Source: Streptococcus pyogenes (lineage in GTDB: Bacteria > Bacillota > Bacilli > Lactobacillales > Streptococcaceae). From it: a stretch of DNA of 64,000 bases. The stretch is from assembly GCF_002055535.1 (NCBI RefSeq), contig NZ_LN831034.1, positions 682,001-746,000 on the forward strand, in the 5' to 3' direction. Numbering within the stretch: the stretch's first letter is position 1; the number at the start of each line of letters is the position of its first letter. This document shows positions 9,418-18,083 of the stretch, in pieces. The notes under the pieces were generated by a model. That model saw nothing but the letters and a program-made list of their open reading frames with translations. It was not told where the DNA came from and ran no database searches. A program made the position numbers and the translations under genes.

Positions 9418-11151
9418 ATGACATTTTTATCTGATTTGATATCATTAATGACAAAAATCAGATTATCTTGGGTAATAAAGGCGGGTATTTTTCAATTATT
9501 ATTTGTAACGATTGCTAATATTGTCTTATCAGAATTTTTCTATTTTATATTAGACGTTACTGGTCAATATCATTTAGATAAAGACAATGTTGTGACTTTT
9601 TTAAAAAATCCTATAGCACTTGCTTTATTAGGTGCCTATTTATTTTTATTAGCTGCTTTTATTCACCTTGAGTTTTTTGCTCTATATCGAATTATTGCGG
9701 ATCAAGAAATTAGTTTCTATCTTTTTAGAAAACAGTTTTCTTATTACCTAAGGGGGCTTTGGAAAACATTTTCTGGTTACCAATTATTACTTTTTTTGCT
9801 TTATATCCTATTGACTATTCCAGTCTTACATATTGGTTTATCTTCTGTGATTACTCAAAAGCTTTATCTTCCAGAATTTATTGTTGGGGAATTATCAAAG
9901 ATAACTAGCACAAAGTACTTGCTTTATGGCAGTCTTATTCTTGTGTTTTACCTTAACCTAAGATTAGTATATTTTTTACCATTGATAGCAATCAACCATC
10001 GTACGGTTGCTCAAGCATGGAGAGAGAGTTGGCAAAAGACTAAAAAGAAACATGTATTGTTATGGATGAAACTTTTTGCAATCAATGGTCTTACGATTGT
10101 AGTCTTATCGCTAGCTATTTCCATGATTCTTATTTTTGTTGATATGTTTAATCCTAAGGGGAATAATATTATTGTTCAGCTGGGAGCTTTGACCTTTACA
10201 TGGGAACTCATTTTTTTTACTACTATTTTTTTTAAACTCTGTTCAGCAATGATTTTAAAAGAGGCAATTGAACCACAAAAGCAATATGATGAGCCAAGAA
10301 GAAGTAATAAGGCATATGTTGTAATCTTTATCGTGGTTACAGTAGGTTTTGCTTATCAATCTCTTGAACGTTTAACTTTTTTTGACACATCTCACTCTAA
10401 GACAGTTATCGCGCATAGAGGACTTGTATCAGCAGGTGTAGAAAATTCTCTGGAAGCCCTTGAAGGTGCTAAGAAAGCAGGAAGTGATTATGTAGAACTG
10501 GATCTAATCTTGACTAAGGATAATCACTTTGTGGTGTCTCATGATAATCGATTGAAGCGTTTAGCTGGAGTAAATAAGACGATTCGCAACTTAACCTTAA
10601 AAGAAGTTGAACATCTAACGAGTCATCAAGGACATTTTTCAGGGCGTTTTGTTTCTTTTGACACTTTTTATCAAAAGGCTAAGAAGTTGAATATGCCATT
10701 ACTTATTGAACTCAAGCCAATTGGTACAGAACCTGGAAATTATGTCGATTTGTTTTTAGAAACTTATCATCGACTTGGTATAAGCAAAGATAATAAAGTC
10801 ATGTCTTTAGATTTAGAAGTAATAGAAGCTATCAAGAAAAAAAATCCATCAATTACGACTGGTTATATCATACCAATTCAATTTGGATTTTTTGGAGATG
10901 AATTTGTTGATTTCTATGTCATTGAAGACTTTTCTTATCGGTCTTATTTGTCGTCCCAAGCTTTTTGGAATAATAAAGAAATTTACGTTTGGACTATTAA
11001 TGATCCCAAGCGCATAGAGCATTATCTCCTAAAGCCTATTCAGGGAATTATTACAGACCAACCAGCTTTAACTAATCAATTGATTAAAGACTTAAAACAA
11101 GATAATTCTTATTTTAGTCGATTAGTCAGAATTATTAGTAGTCTTTATTAA
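9418..11151 (+). CDS. Membrane-anchored glycerophosphodiester phosphodiesterase
   Basis: This 577-residue protein has an N-terminal half (about 1-320) with six or more hydrophobic segments and a C-terminal GDPD domain. The domain shows the expected AHRG motif near residue 333, ELDL for the metal-binding Glu, SHD for the second catalytic His, and the late WTIND and GIITDQP motifs. The enzyme class releases alcohols from glycerophosphodiesters, and membrane-anchored forms are thought to act on lipid or teichoic acid derived substrates. The start is the ATG with AAGGAG nine bases upstream. An in-frame TTG at 9376 lies too far upstream to be preferred. It is transcribed apart from the exporter before it and ends at a terminator. 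Confidence 0.9.
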   Translation: MTFLSDLISLMTKIRLSWVIKAGIFQLLFVTIANIVLSEFFYFILDVTGQYHLDKDNVVTFLKNPIALALLGAYLFLLAAFIHLEFFALYRIIADQEISFYLFRKQFSYYLRGLWKTFSGYQLLLFLLYILLTIPVLHIGLSSVITQKLYLPEFIVGELSKITSTKYLLYGSLILVFYLNLRLVYFLPLIAINHRTVAQAWRESWQKTKKKHVLLWMKLFAINGLTIVVLSLAISMILIFVDMFNPKGNNIIVQLGALTFTWELIFFTTIFFKLCSAMILKEAIEPQKQYDEPRRSNKAYVVIFIVVTVGFAYQSLERLTFFDTSHSKTVIAHRGLVSAGVENSLEALEGAKKAGSDYVELDLILTKDNHFVVSHDNRLKRLAGVNKTIRNLTLKEVEHLTSHQGHFSGRFVSFDTFYQKAKKLNMPLLIELKPIGTEPGNYVDLFLETYHRLGISKDNKVMSLDLEVIEAIKKKNPSITTGYIIPIQFGFFGDEFVDFYVIEDFSYRSYLSSQAFWNNKEIYVWTINDPKRIEHYLLKPIQGIITDQPALTNQLIKDLKQDNSYFSRLVRIISSLY

Positions 11152-11160
11152 AGGTTTAAG

Positions 11161-11194
11161 GAAAGTGTCAAGAAAAAAACTTGACACTTTCTTT
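11161..11194 (+). terminator. Terminator-like hairpin downstream of the phosphodiesterase gene
   Basis: GAAAGTGTCAAG (11161-11172) pairs perfectly with CTTGACACTTTC (11180-11191) over an A7 loop. Only TTT follows, so efficiency may be moderate. The downstream arm contains the TTGACA of the rpsP promoter. Confidence 0.75.
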
Positions 11195-11209
11195 AAACTG
11201 AGTTATACT
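11181..11209 (+). promoter_or_regulatory. rpsP promoter embedded in the upstream terminator
   Basis: TTGACA (11181-11186), a 17-base spacer and TATACT (11204-11209) form a strong sigma-70 promoter. Its -35 hexamer is part of the descending arm of the preceding hairpin. Confidence 0.85.
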
Positions 11210-11277
11210 GTTTAACATAGGAATTTAGCGTAGCTGTATTTCTTATACATTACTAAAAGAAAAGAGACTATTTAAAA

Positions 11278-11550
11278 ATGGCAGTAAAAATCCGTTTAAC
11301 TCGTATGGGTTCTAAGAAAAAACCTTTCTACCGTATTAATGTTGCAGATTCACGTGCACCACGTGATGGTCGTTTTATCGAAACAGTTGGAACATACAAC
11401 CCATTAGTGGCTGAAAATCAAATTACTATTAAAGAGGATCGTGTTCTTGAGTGGTTATCTAAAGGAGCGCAGCCTTCTGATACCGTTCGTAACATCTTGT
11501 CTAAAGCTGGTGTTATGGCTAAGTTCCACGACCAAAAATTCTCTAAATAA
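11278..11550 (+). CDS. rpsP: 30S ribosomal protein S16
   Basis: A 90-residue basic protein with the typical S16 start [20 protein letters not shown] and the [12 protein letters not shown] motif. S16 is needed for assembly of the small ribosomal subunit. It lies ahead of a KH-domain RNA-binding protein, an arrangement conserved in Gram-positives, and is read from the strong promoter at 11181-11209. RimM and TrmD, often in the same operon in other bacteria, lie 6.5 kb downstream here. Confidence 0.98.
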
Positions 11551-11559
11551 TAACAGCCT

Positions 11560-11799
11560 ATGGATACCATTGAAAATCTTATTATCGCTATTGTGAAACC
11601 TTTGATTTCACAACCAGATAATCTTACCATTAAAATTGAAGATACTCCTGACTTTTTAGAGTATCATCTTGACTTGGATGCTCAAGACATCGGTCGTGTT
11701 ATCGGCAAAAAAGGTCGAACTATTACTGCGATAAGATCGATTGTCTACTCGGTTCCAACACTAGGAAAAAAAGTTCGCTTAGTTATTGATGAGAAATAA
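11560..11799 (+). CDS. khpA: KH-domain RNA-binding protein KhpA
   Basis: A 79-residue protein with one KH type II domain, including the GxxG loop in [10 protein letters not shown] (about residues 45-54). KhpA forms a heterodimer with KhpB/EloR in streptococci, binds small RNAs and mRNAs, and affects cell elongation and division. It follows rpsP by nine bases and is presumably cotranscribed. A perfect terminator lies 22 bases after its stop. Confidence 0.95.
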   Translation: MDTIENLIIAIVKPLISQPDNLTIKIEDTPDFLEYHLDLDAQDIGRVIGKKGRTITAIRSIVYSVPTLGKKVRLVIDEK

Positions 11800-11820
11800 T
11801 CACTAACTTGAGATGGATTG

Positions 11821-11858
11821 AAAAGCTTGTTGACTTAAAGTCAACAAGCTTTTTGAAT
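11821..11858 (+). terminator. Terminator after khpA
   Basis: A 16-base arm, AAAAGCTTGTTGACTT, is followed almost directly by its exact complement, which ends in TTTTT. With A-rich and T-rich flanks it could act on both strands. Confidence 0.9.
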
Positions 11859-12093
11859 AGCAAAAATCTTAATATTTCTGAAATGAAAAGATTAGATTTT
11901 TCTGTCTTTAACTAAAAAGAAGTTAAAGAATGGCTTAGCTGATTGCCTTTATAAGAGATTATACTGGTTTTTGATAGCTGCTGTCATGTAAAATAGCTAC
12001 AATTCATCTTACGAGATAGTCTTTATTTTCCAACCTGCTGTTTGTTGTATGTTTATAGTTTCCTAAAAAATGCTCTCTCAGTTTTTTGGGGGG

Positions 12094-12129
12094 CATTCCT
12101 AAAATTAAGTATACTTAATTTTAGGAATG
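12094..12129. repeat. Perfect 36-bp palindrome
   Basis: The arm at 12094-12111 (CATTCCTAAAATTAAGTA) is the exact reverse complement of 12112-12129, with no spacer. It is AT-rich and lies in non-coding DNA. As DNA it could extrude a cruciform. As RNA it would form a long hairpin, but no T-run follows on either side. Confidence 0.85.
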
Positions 12130-12327
12130 TTTATATTCTTTACATTCTGATGAAAATACAAATTATCCTAACATGATGTATTGAAAGGGGAAATAGTTTA
12201 TGTTAGTATACTGATTAAGTGAAGCTGTAATGAGGCTTATACGATCAAAAAAGTTAGAGTAACTTTATAAAACAGTGGTGTTGAAGCAAGTTTAGCTTCT
12301 TCTCAGAAATAGATTATCTATAAAAAA

Positions 12328-12378
12328 TCCCAAAAGTAGTTTGTTTCCAGTTAATGAACTTCTTTTGGGAAGGCTTTT
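12328..12378 (+). terminator. Intergenic terminator of an unidentified transcript
   Basis: TCCCAAAAGTAGTT pairs with AACTTCTTTTGGGA with one mismatch, over a loop of about 15 bases, and is followed by AGGC and TTTTTT. No gene ends just upstream, so if functional it ends a non-coding RNA, or attenuates a long leader reading towards 12710. Confidence 0.55.
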
Positions 12379-12709
12379 TTGCTGATCGCCACTTCACTTG
12401 TATATCGGGAACATTCACGCTAAGATGTATAAGTTGAATCGTTTGTCTATGGCTTGATGAAAATTAATCAAAAGATAATGTTCAACTCTATAATTAGTAC
12501 AAGCAAAATGAGATAGCTTATTCATTAGTAAGCATAAGATATAACAAGAGAAATTACCTTAAAACAGGAAGTACTAGAGTATTTAAAATAAGTGATAGAC
12601 TTGGATATTATTAGGTCGACTAGTGTTCTTTTCAATAATTTAATATCGTTATTATTAGTATCAGCCAATCAAATGTGGATAAGTTGGCTTTTAGAAAGGT
12701 TTTACCACA

Positions 12710-15700
12710 ATGAAGAAACATCTTAAAACAGTTGCCTTGACCCTCACTACAGTATCGGTAGTCACCCACAATCAGGAAGTTTTTAGTTTAGTCAAAGAGC
12801 CAATTCTTAAACAAACTCAAGCTTCTTCATCGATTTCTGGCGCTGACTACGCAGAAAGTAGCGGTAAAAGCAAGTTAAAGATTAATGAAACTTCTGGCCC
12901 TGTTGATGATACAGTCACTGACTTATTTTCGGATAAACGTACTACTCCTGAAAAAATAAAAGATAATCTTGCTAAAGGTCCGAGAGAACAAGAGTTAAAG
13001 GCAGTAACAGAGAATACAGAATCAGAAAAGCAGATCACTTCTGGATCTCAACTAGAACAATCAAAAGAGTCTCTTTCTTTAAATAAAACAGTGCCATCAA
13101 CGTCTAATTGGGAGATTTGTGATTTTATTACTAAGGGGAATACCCTTGTTGGTCTTTCAAAATCAGGTGTTGAAAAGTTATCTCAAACTGATCATCTCGT
13201 ATTGCCTAGTCAAGCAGCAGATGGAACTCAATTGATACAAGTAGCTAGTTTTGCTTTTACTCCAGATAAAAAGACGGCAATTGCAGAATATACCAGTAGG
13301 GCTGGAGAAAATGGGGAAATAAGCCAACTAGATGTGGATGGAAAAGAAATTATTAACGAAGGTGAGGTTTTTAATTCTTATCTACTAAAGAAGGTAACAA
13401 TCCCAACTGGTTATAAACATATTGGTCAAGATGCTTTTGTGGACAATAAGAATATTGCTGAGGTTAATCTTCCTGAAAGCCTCGAGACTATTTCTGACTA
13501 TGCTTTTGCTCACCTAGCTTTGAAACAGATCGATTTGCCAGATAATTTAAAAGCGATTGGAGAATTAGCTTTTTTTGATAATCAAATTACAGGTAAACTT
13601 TCTTTGCCACGTCAGTTAATGCGATTAGCAGAACGTGCTTTTAAATCAAACCATATCAAAACAATTGAGTTTAGAGGAAATAGTCTAAAAGTGATAGGGG
13701 AAGCTAGTTTTCAAGATAATGATCTGAGTCAACTAATGCTACCTGACGGTCTTGAAAAAATAGAATCAGAAGCTTTTACAGGAAATCCAGGAGATGATCA
13801 CTACAATAACCGTGTTGTTTTGTGGACAAAATCTGGAAAAAATCCTTCTGGTCTTGCTACTGAAAATACCTATGTTAATCCTGATAAGTCACTATGGCAG
13901 GAAAGTCCTGAGATTGATTATACTAAATGGTTAGAGGAAGATTTTACCTATCAAAAAAATAGTGTTACAGGTTTTTCAAATAAAGGCTTACAAAAAGTAA
14001 AACGTAATAAAAACTTAGAAATTCCAAAACAGCACAATGGTGTTACTATTACTGAAATTGGTGATAATGCTTTTCGCAATGTTGATTTTCAAAATAAAAC
14101 TTTACGTAAATATGATTTGGAAGAAGTAAAGCTTCCCTCAACTATTCGGAAAATAGGTGCTTTTGCTTTTCAATCTAATAACTTGAAATCTTTTGAAGCA
14201 AGTGACGATTTAGAAGAGATTAAAGAGGGAGCCTTTATGAATAATCGTATTGAAACCTTGGAATTAAAAGATAAATTAGTTACTATTGGTGATGCGGCTT
14301 TCCATATTAATCATATTTATGCCATTGTTCTTCCAGAATCTGTACAAGAAATAGGGCGTTCAGCATTTCGGCAAAATGGTGCAAATAATCTTATTTTTAT
14401 GGGAAGTAAGGTTAAGACCTTAGGTGAGATGGCATTTTTATCAAATAGACTTGAACATCTGGATCTTTCTGAGCAAAAACAGTTAACAGAGATTCCTGTT
14501 CAAGCCTTTTCAGACAATGCCTTGAAAGAAGTATTATTACCAGCATCACTGAAAACGATTCGAGAAGAAGCCTTCAAAAAGAATCATTTAAAACAACTGG
14601 AAGTGGCATCTGCCTTGTCCCATATTGCTTTTAATGCTTTAGATGATAATGATGGTGATGAACAATTTGATAATAAAGTGGTTGTTAAAACGCATCATAA
14701 TTCCTACGCACTAGCAGATGGTGAGCATTTTATCGTTGATCCAGATAAGTTATCTTCTACAATAGTAGACCTTGAAAAGATTTTAAAACTAATCGAAGGT
14801 TTAGATTATTCTACATTACGTCAGACTACTCAAACTCAGTTTAGAGACATGACTACTGCAGGTAAAGCGTTGTTGTCAAAATCTAACCTCCGACAAGGAG
14901 AAAAACAAAAATTCCTTCAAGAAGCACAATTTTTCCTTGGCCGCGTTGATTTGGATAAAGCCATAGCTAAAGCTGAGAAGGCTTTAGTGACCAAGAAGGC
15001 AACAAAGAATGGTCAGTTGCTTGAAAGAAGTATTAACAAAGCGGTATTAGCTTATAATAATAGCGCTATTAAAAAAGCTAATGTTAAGCGCTTGGAAAAA
15101 GAGTTAGACTTGCTAACAGGATTAGTTGAGGGAAAAGGACCATTAGCGCAAGCTACAATGGTACAAGGAGTTTATTTATTAAAGACGCCTTTGCCATTGC
15201 CAGAATATTATATCGGATTGAACGTTTATTTTGACAAGTCTGGAAAATTGATTTATGCACTTGATATGAGTGATACTATTGGCGAGGGACAAAAAGACGC
15301 TTATGGTAATCCTATATTAAATGTTGACGAGGATAATGAAGGTTATCATGCCTTGGCAGTTGCCACTTTAGCTGATTATGAGGGGCTCGACATCAAAACA
15401 ATTTTAAATAGTAAGCTTAGTCAATTAACATCTATTCGTCAGGTACCGACTGCAGCCTATCATAGAGCCGGTATTTTCCAAGCTATCCAAAATGCAGCGG
15501 CAGAAGCAGAGCAGTTATTGCCTAAACCAGGTACGCACTCTGAGAAGTCAAGCTCAAGTGAATCTGCTAACTCTAAAGATAGAGGATTGCAATCAAACCC
15601 AAAAACGAATAGAGGACGACACTCTGCAATATTGCCTAGGACAGGGTCAAAAGGCAGCTTTGTCTATGGAATCTTAGGTTACACTAGCGTTGCTTTACTG

Positions 15701-15736
15701 TCACTAATAACTGCTATAAAAAAGAAAAAATATTAA
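12710..15736 (+). CDS. LPXTG-anchored leucine-rich repeat surface protein (BspA-like)
   Basis: A 1008-residue secreted protein. The N-terminus (MKKHLKTVALTLTTVSVV) resembles a signal peptide without a YSIRK motif or clear cleavage site. Two blocks of BspA/LRR_5-type repeats (about 235-365 and 440-640; units like IGxxAFxxNxLxxLxLPxxL) each end with a related module, GDDHYNNRVVLWT and GDEQFDNKVVVKT, followed by a VNPDK or VDPDK segment. A helical and globular region follows (about 690-930), then a Ser-rich wall-spanning stretch and LPRTG (975-979), a hydrophobic segment and a KKKK tail for sortase anchoring. Such proteins bind host or salivary components, but the ligand is not evident here. It appears monocistronic. 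Confidence 0.92.
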   Translation: MKKHLKTVALTLTTVSVVTHNQEVFSLVKEPILKQTQASSSISGADYAESSGKSKLKINETSGPVDDTVTDLFSDKRTTPEKIKDNLAKGPREQELKAVTENTESEKQITSGSQLEQSKESLSLNKTVPSTSNWEICDFITKGNTLVGLSKSGVEKLSQTDHLVLPSQAADGTQLIQVASFAFTPDKKTAIAEYTSRAGENGEISQLDVDGKEIINEGEVFNSYLLKKVTIPTGYKHIGQDAFVDNKNIAEVNLPESLETISDYAFAHLALKQIDLPDNLKAIGELAFFDNQITGKLSLPRQLMRLAERAFKSNHIKTIEFRGNSLKVIGEASFQDNDLSQLMLPDGLEKIESEAFTGNPGDDHYNNRVVLWTKSGKNPSGLATENTYVNPDKSLWQESPEIDYTKWLEEDFTYQKNSVTGFSNKGLQKVKRNKNLEIPKQHNGVTITEIGDNAFRNVDFQNKTLRKYDLEEVKLPSTIRKIGAFAFQSNNLKSFEASDDLEEIKEGAFMNNRIETLELKDKLVTIGDAAFHINHIYAIVLPESVQEIGRSAFRQNGANNLIFMGSKVKTLGEMAFLSNRLEHLDLSEQKQLTEIPVQAFSDNALKEVLLPASLKTIREEAFKKNHLKQLEVASALSHIAFNALDDNDGDEQFDNKVVVKTHHNSYALADGEHFIVDPDKLSSTIVDLEKILKLIEGLDYSTLRQTTQTQFRDMTTAGKALLSKSNLRQGEKQKFLQEAQFFLGRVDLDKAIAKAEKALVTKKATKNGQLLERSINKAVLAYNNSAIKKANVKRLEKELDLLTGLVEGKGPLAQATMVQGVYLLKTPLPLPEYYIGLNVYFDKSGKLIYALDMSDTIGEGQKDAYGNPILNVDEDNEGYHALAVATLADYEGLDIKTILNSKLSQLTSIRQVPTAAYHRAGIFQAIQNAAAEAEQLLPKPGTHSEKSSSSESANSKDRGLQSNPKTNRGRHSAILPRTGSKGSFVYGILGYTSVALLSLITAIKKKKY

Positions 15737-15755
15737 ATTGATTTAAGGAGAAAAA

Positions 15756-16157
15756 ATGATAACACAAGAAATGAAAGATCTTATTAATAACCAATTAGCA
15801 ATGGTTGCGACGGTTGATGCCAAAGGTCAACCCAATATTGGTCCAAAACGTTCTATGCGTCTCTGGGATGATAAAACATTTATTTATAATGAAAATACAG
15901 ATGGTCAAACTCGTATTAACATTGAAGATAATGGGAAAATTGAAATTGCCTTTGTTGATCGTGAGCGCCTTTTAGGTTACAGGTTTGTAGGAACTGCTGA
16001 AATTCAAACAGAAGGTGCTTATTACGAAGCAGCGAAAAAATGGGCACAAGGACGCATGGGGGTACCAAAAGCAGTTGGTATTATTCATGTCGAGCGTATT
16101 TTTAATTTACAATCTGGTGCTAATGCAGGTAAAGAAATAAACAGTGAAAGTAACTAA
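15756..16157 (+). CDS. Pyridoxamine 5'-phosphate oxidase-like flavin-binding protein
   Basis: A 133-residue protein beginning MITQEMKDLINNQLAMVATVDAKG, followed by GPKRSM and RINIEDNGKIEIAFVDRERL. This is the pattern of the small split-barrel PPOX family, which binds FMN or other cofactors. The actual reaction is unknown and the true PNPOx activity is unlikely for so small a member. It starts 20 bases after the LPXTG gene with AAGGAG and ends before a large hairpin. Confidence 0.8.
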   Translation: MITQEMKDLINNQLAMVATVDAKGQPNIGPKRSMRLWDDKTFIYNENTDGQTRINIEDNGKIEIAFVDRERLLGYRFVGTAEIQTEGAYYEAAKKWAQGRMGVPKAVGIIHVERIFNLQSGANAGKEINSESN

Positions 16158-16205
16158 AATTAACTGTAACAGTATTTAGGACCCTTATTTTAAACGCTAA
16201 AAAAC

Positions 16206-16258
16206 AAGCATACTCTTTTTTACAGCATAGTGACTATGTTGTAAAAAGGGGTATGCTT
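16206..16258. terminator. Large hairpin between convergent genes
   Basis: AAGCATAC and the following 18 bases pair, with some G-T wobbles, with a run ending in GTATGCTT, giving about 24-26 bp around a tiny loop. On the minus strand it is followed by TTTTTT, so it should terminate czcD transcription. It probably serves the plus-strand gene too. Confidence 0.8.
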
Positions 16259-16304
16259 ATTAGGTGCTCTTAATATTTATAGATAACTGCACCTAATAAG
16301 TTTT
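16256..16304 (+). terminator. Second hairpin overlapping the first
   Basis: CTTATTAGGTGC (16256-16267) pairs perfectly with GCACCTAATAAG (16289-16300), followed by TTTT. Its left arm reuses the last three bases of the preceding hairpin. Confidence 0.7.
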
Positions 16305-16336
16305 CAATAGACTTATAGCACATTAATTGACTTCAA

Positions 16337-17212
16337 TTAGTTGACTTCAATACTAGAAAGAGAAGAACAGTGATGTTGGTGTTCGTTTAAAGAAGTATCG
16401 ATTTCCACAGTGACTGAGTTTATATTGTACCTTTGACAAATCAGTCTAATAGATTTTTTGCAATGTTTTTCAGTGGTAGATTCTCTCAAGCAGCAATGTA
16501 TAGTTGCTCTATGATCAATACCATCCATCGACCAAACATTAAGCTGATTAACAGACACTATATGAGGAAGTTGGCTGAGTTCATGGTGCAAAGTGCAATA
16601 GTCTATAGAATCAGGAACACCATCTAAAAAAATGTTAGCAGTTGCTACTAACTTTGGAAGAGCTTTAGATAATATAAAAGAAGCAATGGCAATTGATAAT
16701 AAAGGATCAAGAATGTACCAAGGTTTCCATTTTAAGATCAGTGACAGTATGATAATGGCTAACCACCCAAGGATATCTTCTAAAAAGTGAAGGCTTAATA
16801 TTTCTTCATTTTTTGTCTGGTTAGAGTGAATGATGAAGCTAGCAAATCCATTGATTATAATTGCAAAAATAGCTAAAACGAACATACCGTCATAATTAAC
16901 AATAGTAGGATGCCATAATTTTGGTATCGTTTCAATCATTACTAATAATGACCCGCTAATAAGTATTAGATTTGTCGTTAGCGCTCCTAAAAGGCTAAAT
17001 CGCTTATAGCCTAGTGAAAAATTTGGACTCTCTTTTTTAACAGCCTTTCTTTCTAAGATAGCTGAGATACCAATAGCAATGGCATCTCCAAAATCGTGGA
17101 CAGCATCTGCTAAAATAGCACCCGAAAAGAATAATGTCCCAAAAATAAATTCAATGAGGGAAAAACTAAGATTTAATATAAAAATAATGGTGACTTTTTT
17201 ACTTGCTGGCAT
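16337..17212 (-). CDS. czcD: Zinc efflux protein CzcD (cation diffusion facilitator)
   Basis: A 291-residue CDF transporter with six predicted membrane spans and a C-terminal cytoplasmic domain. The intramembrane metal site is of the Zn-type HxxxD/HxxxD kind: H39 and D43 in DAVHDFGD, and H142 and D146 in HFLEDILG, rather than the DxxxD form of manganese exporters. The C-terminus is His-rich (EHQHHC). It is divergent from a TetR-family regulator with a dyad between them, matching the czcD/gczA zinc-tolerance locus known in group A Streptococcus. It moves zinc out of the cytoplasm in exchange for protons. Confidence 0.9.
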   Translation of the reverse strand: MPASKKVTIIFILNLSFSLIEFIFGTLFFSGAILADAVHDFGDAIAIGISAILERKAVKKESPNFSLGYKRFSLLGALTTNLILISGSLLVMIETIPKLWHPTIVNYDGMFVLAIFAIIINGFASFIIHSNQTKNEEILSLHFLEDILGWLAIIILSLILKWKPWYILDPLLSIAIASFILSKALPKLVATANIFLDGVPDSIDYCTLHHELSQLPHIVSVNQLNVWSMDGIDHRATIHCCLRESTTEKHCKKSIRLICQRYNINSVTVEIDTSLNEHQHHCSSLSSIEVN

Positions 17213-17311
17213 AATTTTCTCCTTTTGTTATACTGGTAATATGTATAGTAGAATGCTTTATTCTATTATCTAAAAGTTAAAATACAATTACTATAACCAA
17301 AAATGAGCACC

Positions 17312-17327
17312 TGTTCAATAGTGAACA
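17312..17327. promoter_or_regulatory. Candidate operator for the TetR-type regulator GczA
   Basis: TGTTCA and TGAACA form a perfect inverted repeat with a 4-base ATAG spacer in the divergent czcD-gczA interval, 12 bases before the gczA start. The position suits control of one or both genes. Binding is inferred, not shown. Confidence 0.6.
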
Positions 17328-17338
17328 ACATTTAGAAA

Positions 17339-17869
17339 GTGTCCGATATGACAAAAGACAGACAAATCAAAAAAACAAAAACAGCTATCTATAGTGCTTT
17401 TATTGCTTTATTACAAAAAAAAGAATATTCGAAAATAACTGTTCGAGATATGATTACACTTGCTAATGTAGGGAGATCAACCTTTTATGCACATTATGAA
17501 AGCAAAGAAATGTTACTAAAAGAACTCTGTGAAGAACTTTTTCATCATTTGTTTAGGCAAAAAAGAAATGTGACTTTTGAGGACTATTTGGTACATATTT
17601 TAAAGCATTTTGAACAAAATAAAGACAGCATTGCGACGTTGTTACTTTCTAATGATCCCTATTTTTTATTAAGATTTAAAAACGAACTAGAACATGATGT
17701 TTACCCTAACTTGCGCTGCAAGTATATCGACAAAACGACTATTCCAGAAGTATTCCTAAAACAATTTGTTCTATCTAGTTTTATAGAAACCTTAAAATGG
17801 TGGCTCCATCAAAGGCAAAGGATGTCTGCAAATGAACTATTAAAGTATTATTTAGAGCTCATAAAATAA
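17339..17869 (+). CDS. gczA: TetR-family zinc-responsive regulator
   Basis: A 176-residue TetR-type protein with an N-terminal helix-turn-helix (KITVRDMITLANVGRSTFYAHY, about 35-56) and a helical ligand-binding region. Divergent pairing with czcD identifies it as GczA, which activates czcD when zinc is high. The frame starts at a GTG. An ATG three codons later (17348) is equally possible, and neither has a strong ribosome binding site. A likely metal ligand set cannot be fixed from sequence, though several His and Cys residues are present. Confidence 0.88.
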   Translation: MSDMTKDRQIKKTKTAIYSAFIALLQKKEYSKITVRDMITLANVGRSTFYAHYESKEMLLKELCEELFHHLFRQKRNVTFEDYLVHILKHFEQNKDSIATLLLSNDPYFLLRFKNELEHDVYPNLRCKYIDKTTIPEVFLKQFVLSSFIETLKWWLHQRQRMSANELLKYYLELIK

Positions 17870-18083
17870 TGACTAGTGAGTCATCTTGCCAAATTCAATT
17901 TTTTAATACAGACGGATTTTAACAATTTAACAGATAAAGACAAAACTGTAAGTGCAAAATAGACTATAACGTGATAAAATAATAGGTAATTTGGTTCTGA
18001 AAAAGAAGTGTCTATCAAACTTTAGAATCAAGAGAGGTCGCTAAAGTGACGTGAGATAAAGAGTTAACGATTTAGGAGCTACC

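Larger units (their letters stand above)
11859..12709. other. 850-bp gene-free region upstream of the LPXTG leucine-rich protein
   Basis: No convincing coding frame is present. Three structured segments stand out: an inverted repeat CTTTAACT/AGTTAAAG near 11908-11930, the perfect 36-bp palindrome at 12094-12129, and a terminator-like hairpin at 12328-12370 followed by a T-run. TATAAT at 12489-12494 could belong to a promoter for the downstream surface protein, but the -35 match is weak. The spacing would allow an independent small transcript ending at the 12328 hairpin. Confidence 0.5.

Noticed and set aside
12180..12380. T-box riboswitch upstream of the LPXTG gene
   Set aside because: The conserved T-box sequence (AGGGTGG-like) and specifier-loop layout are absent.
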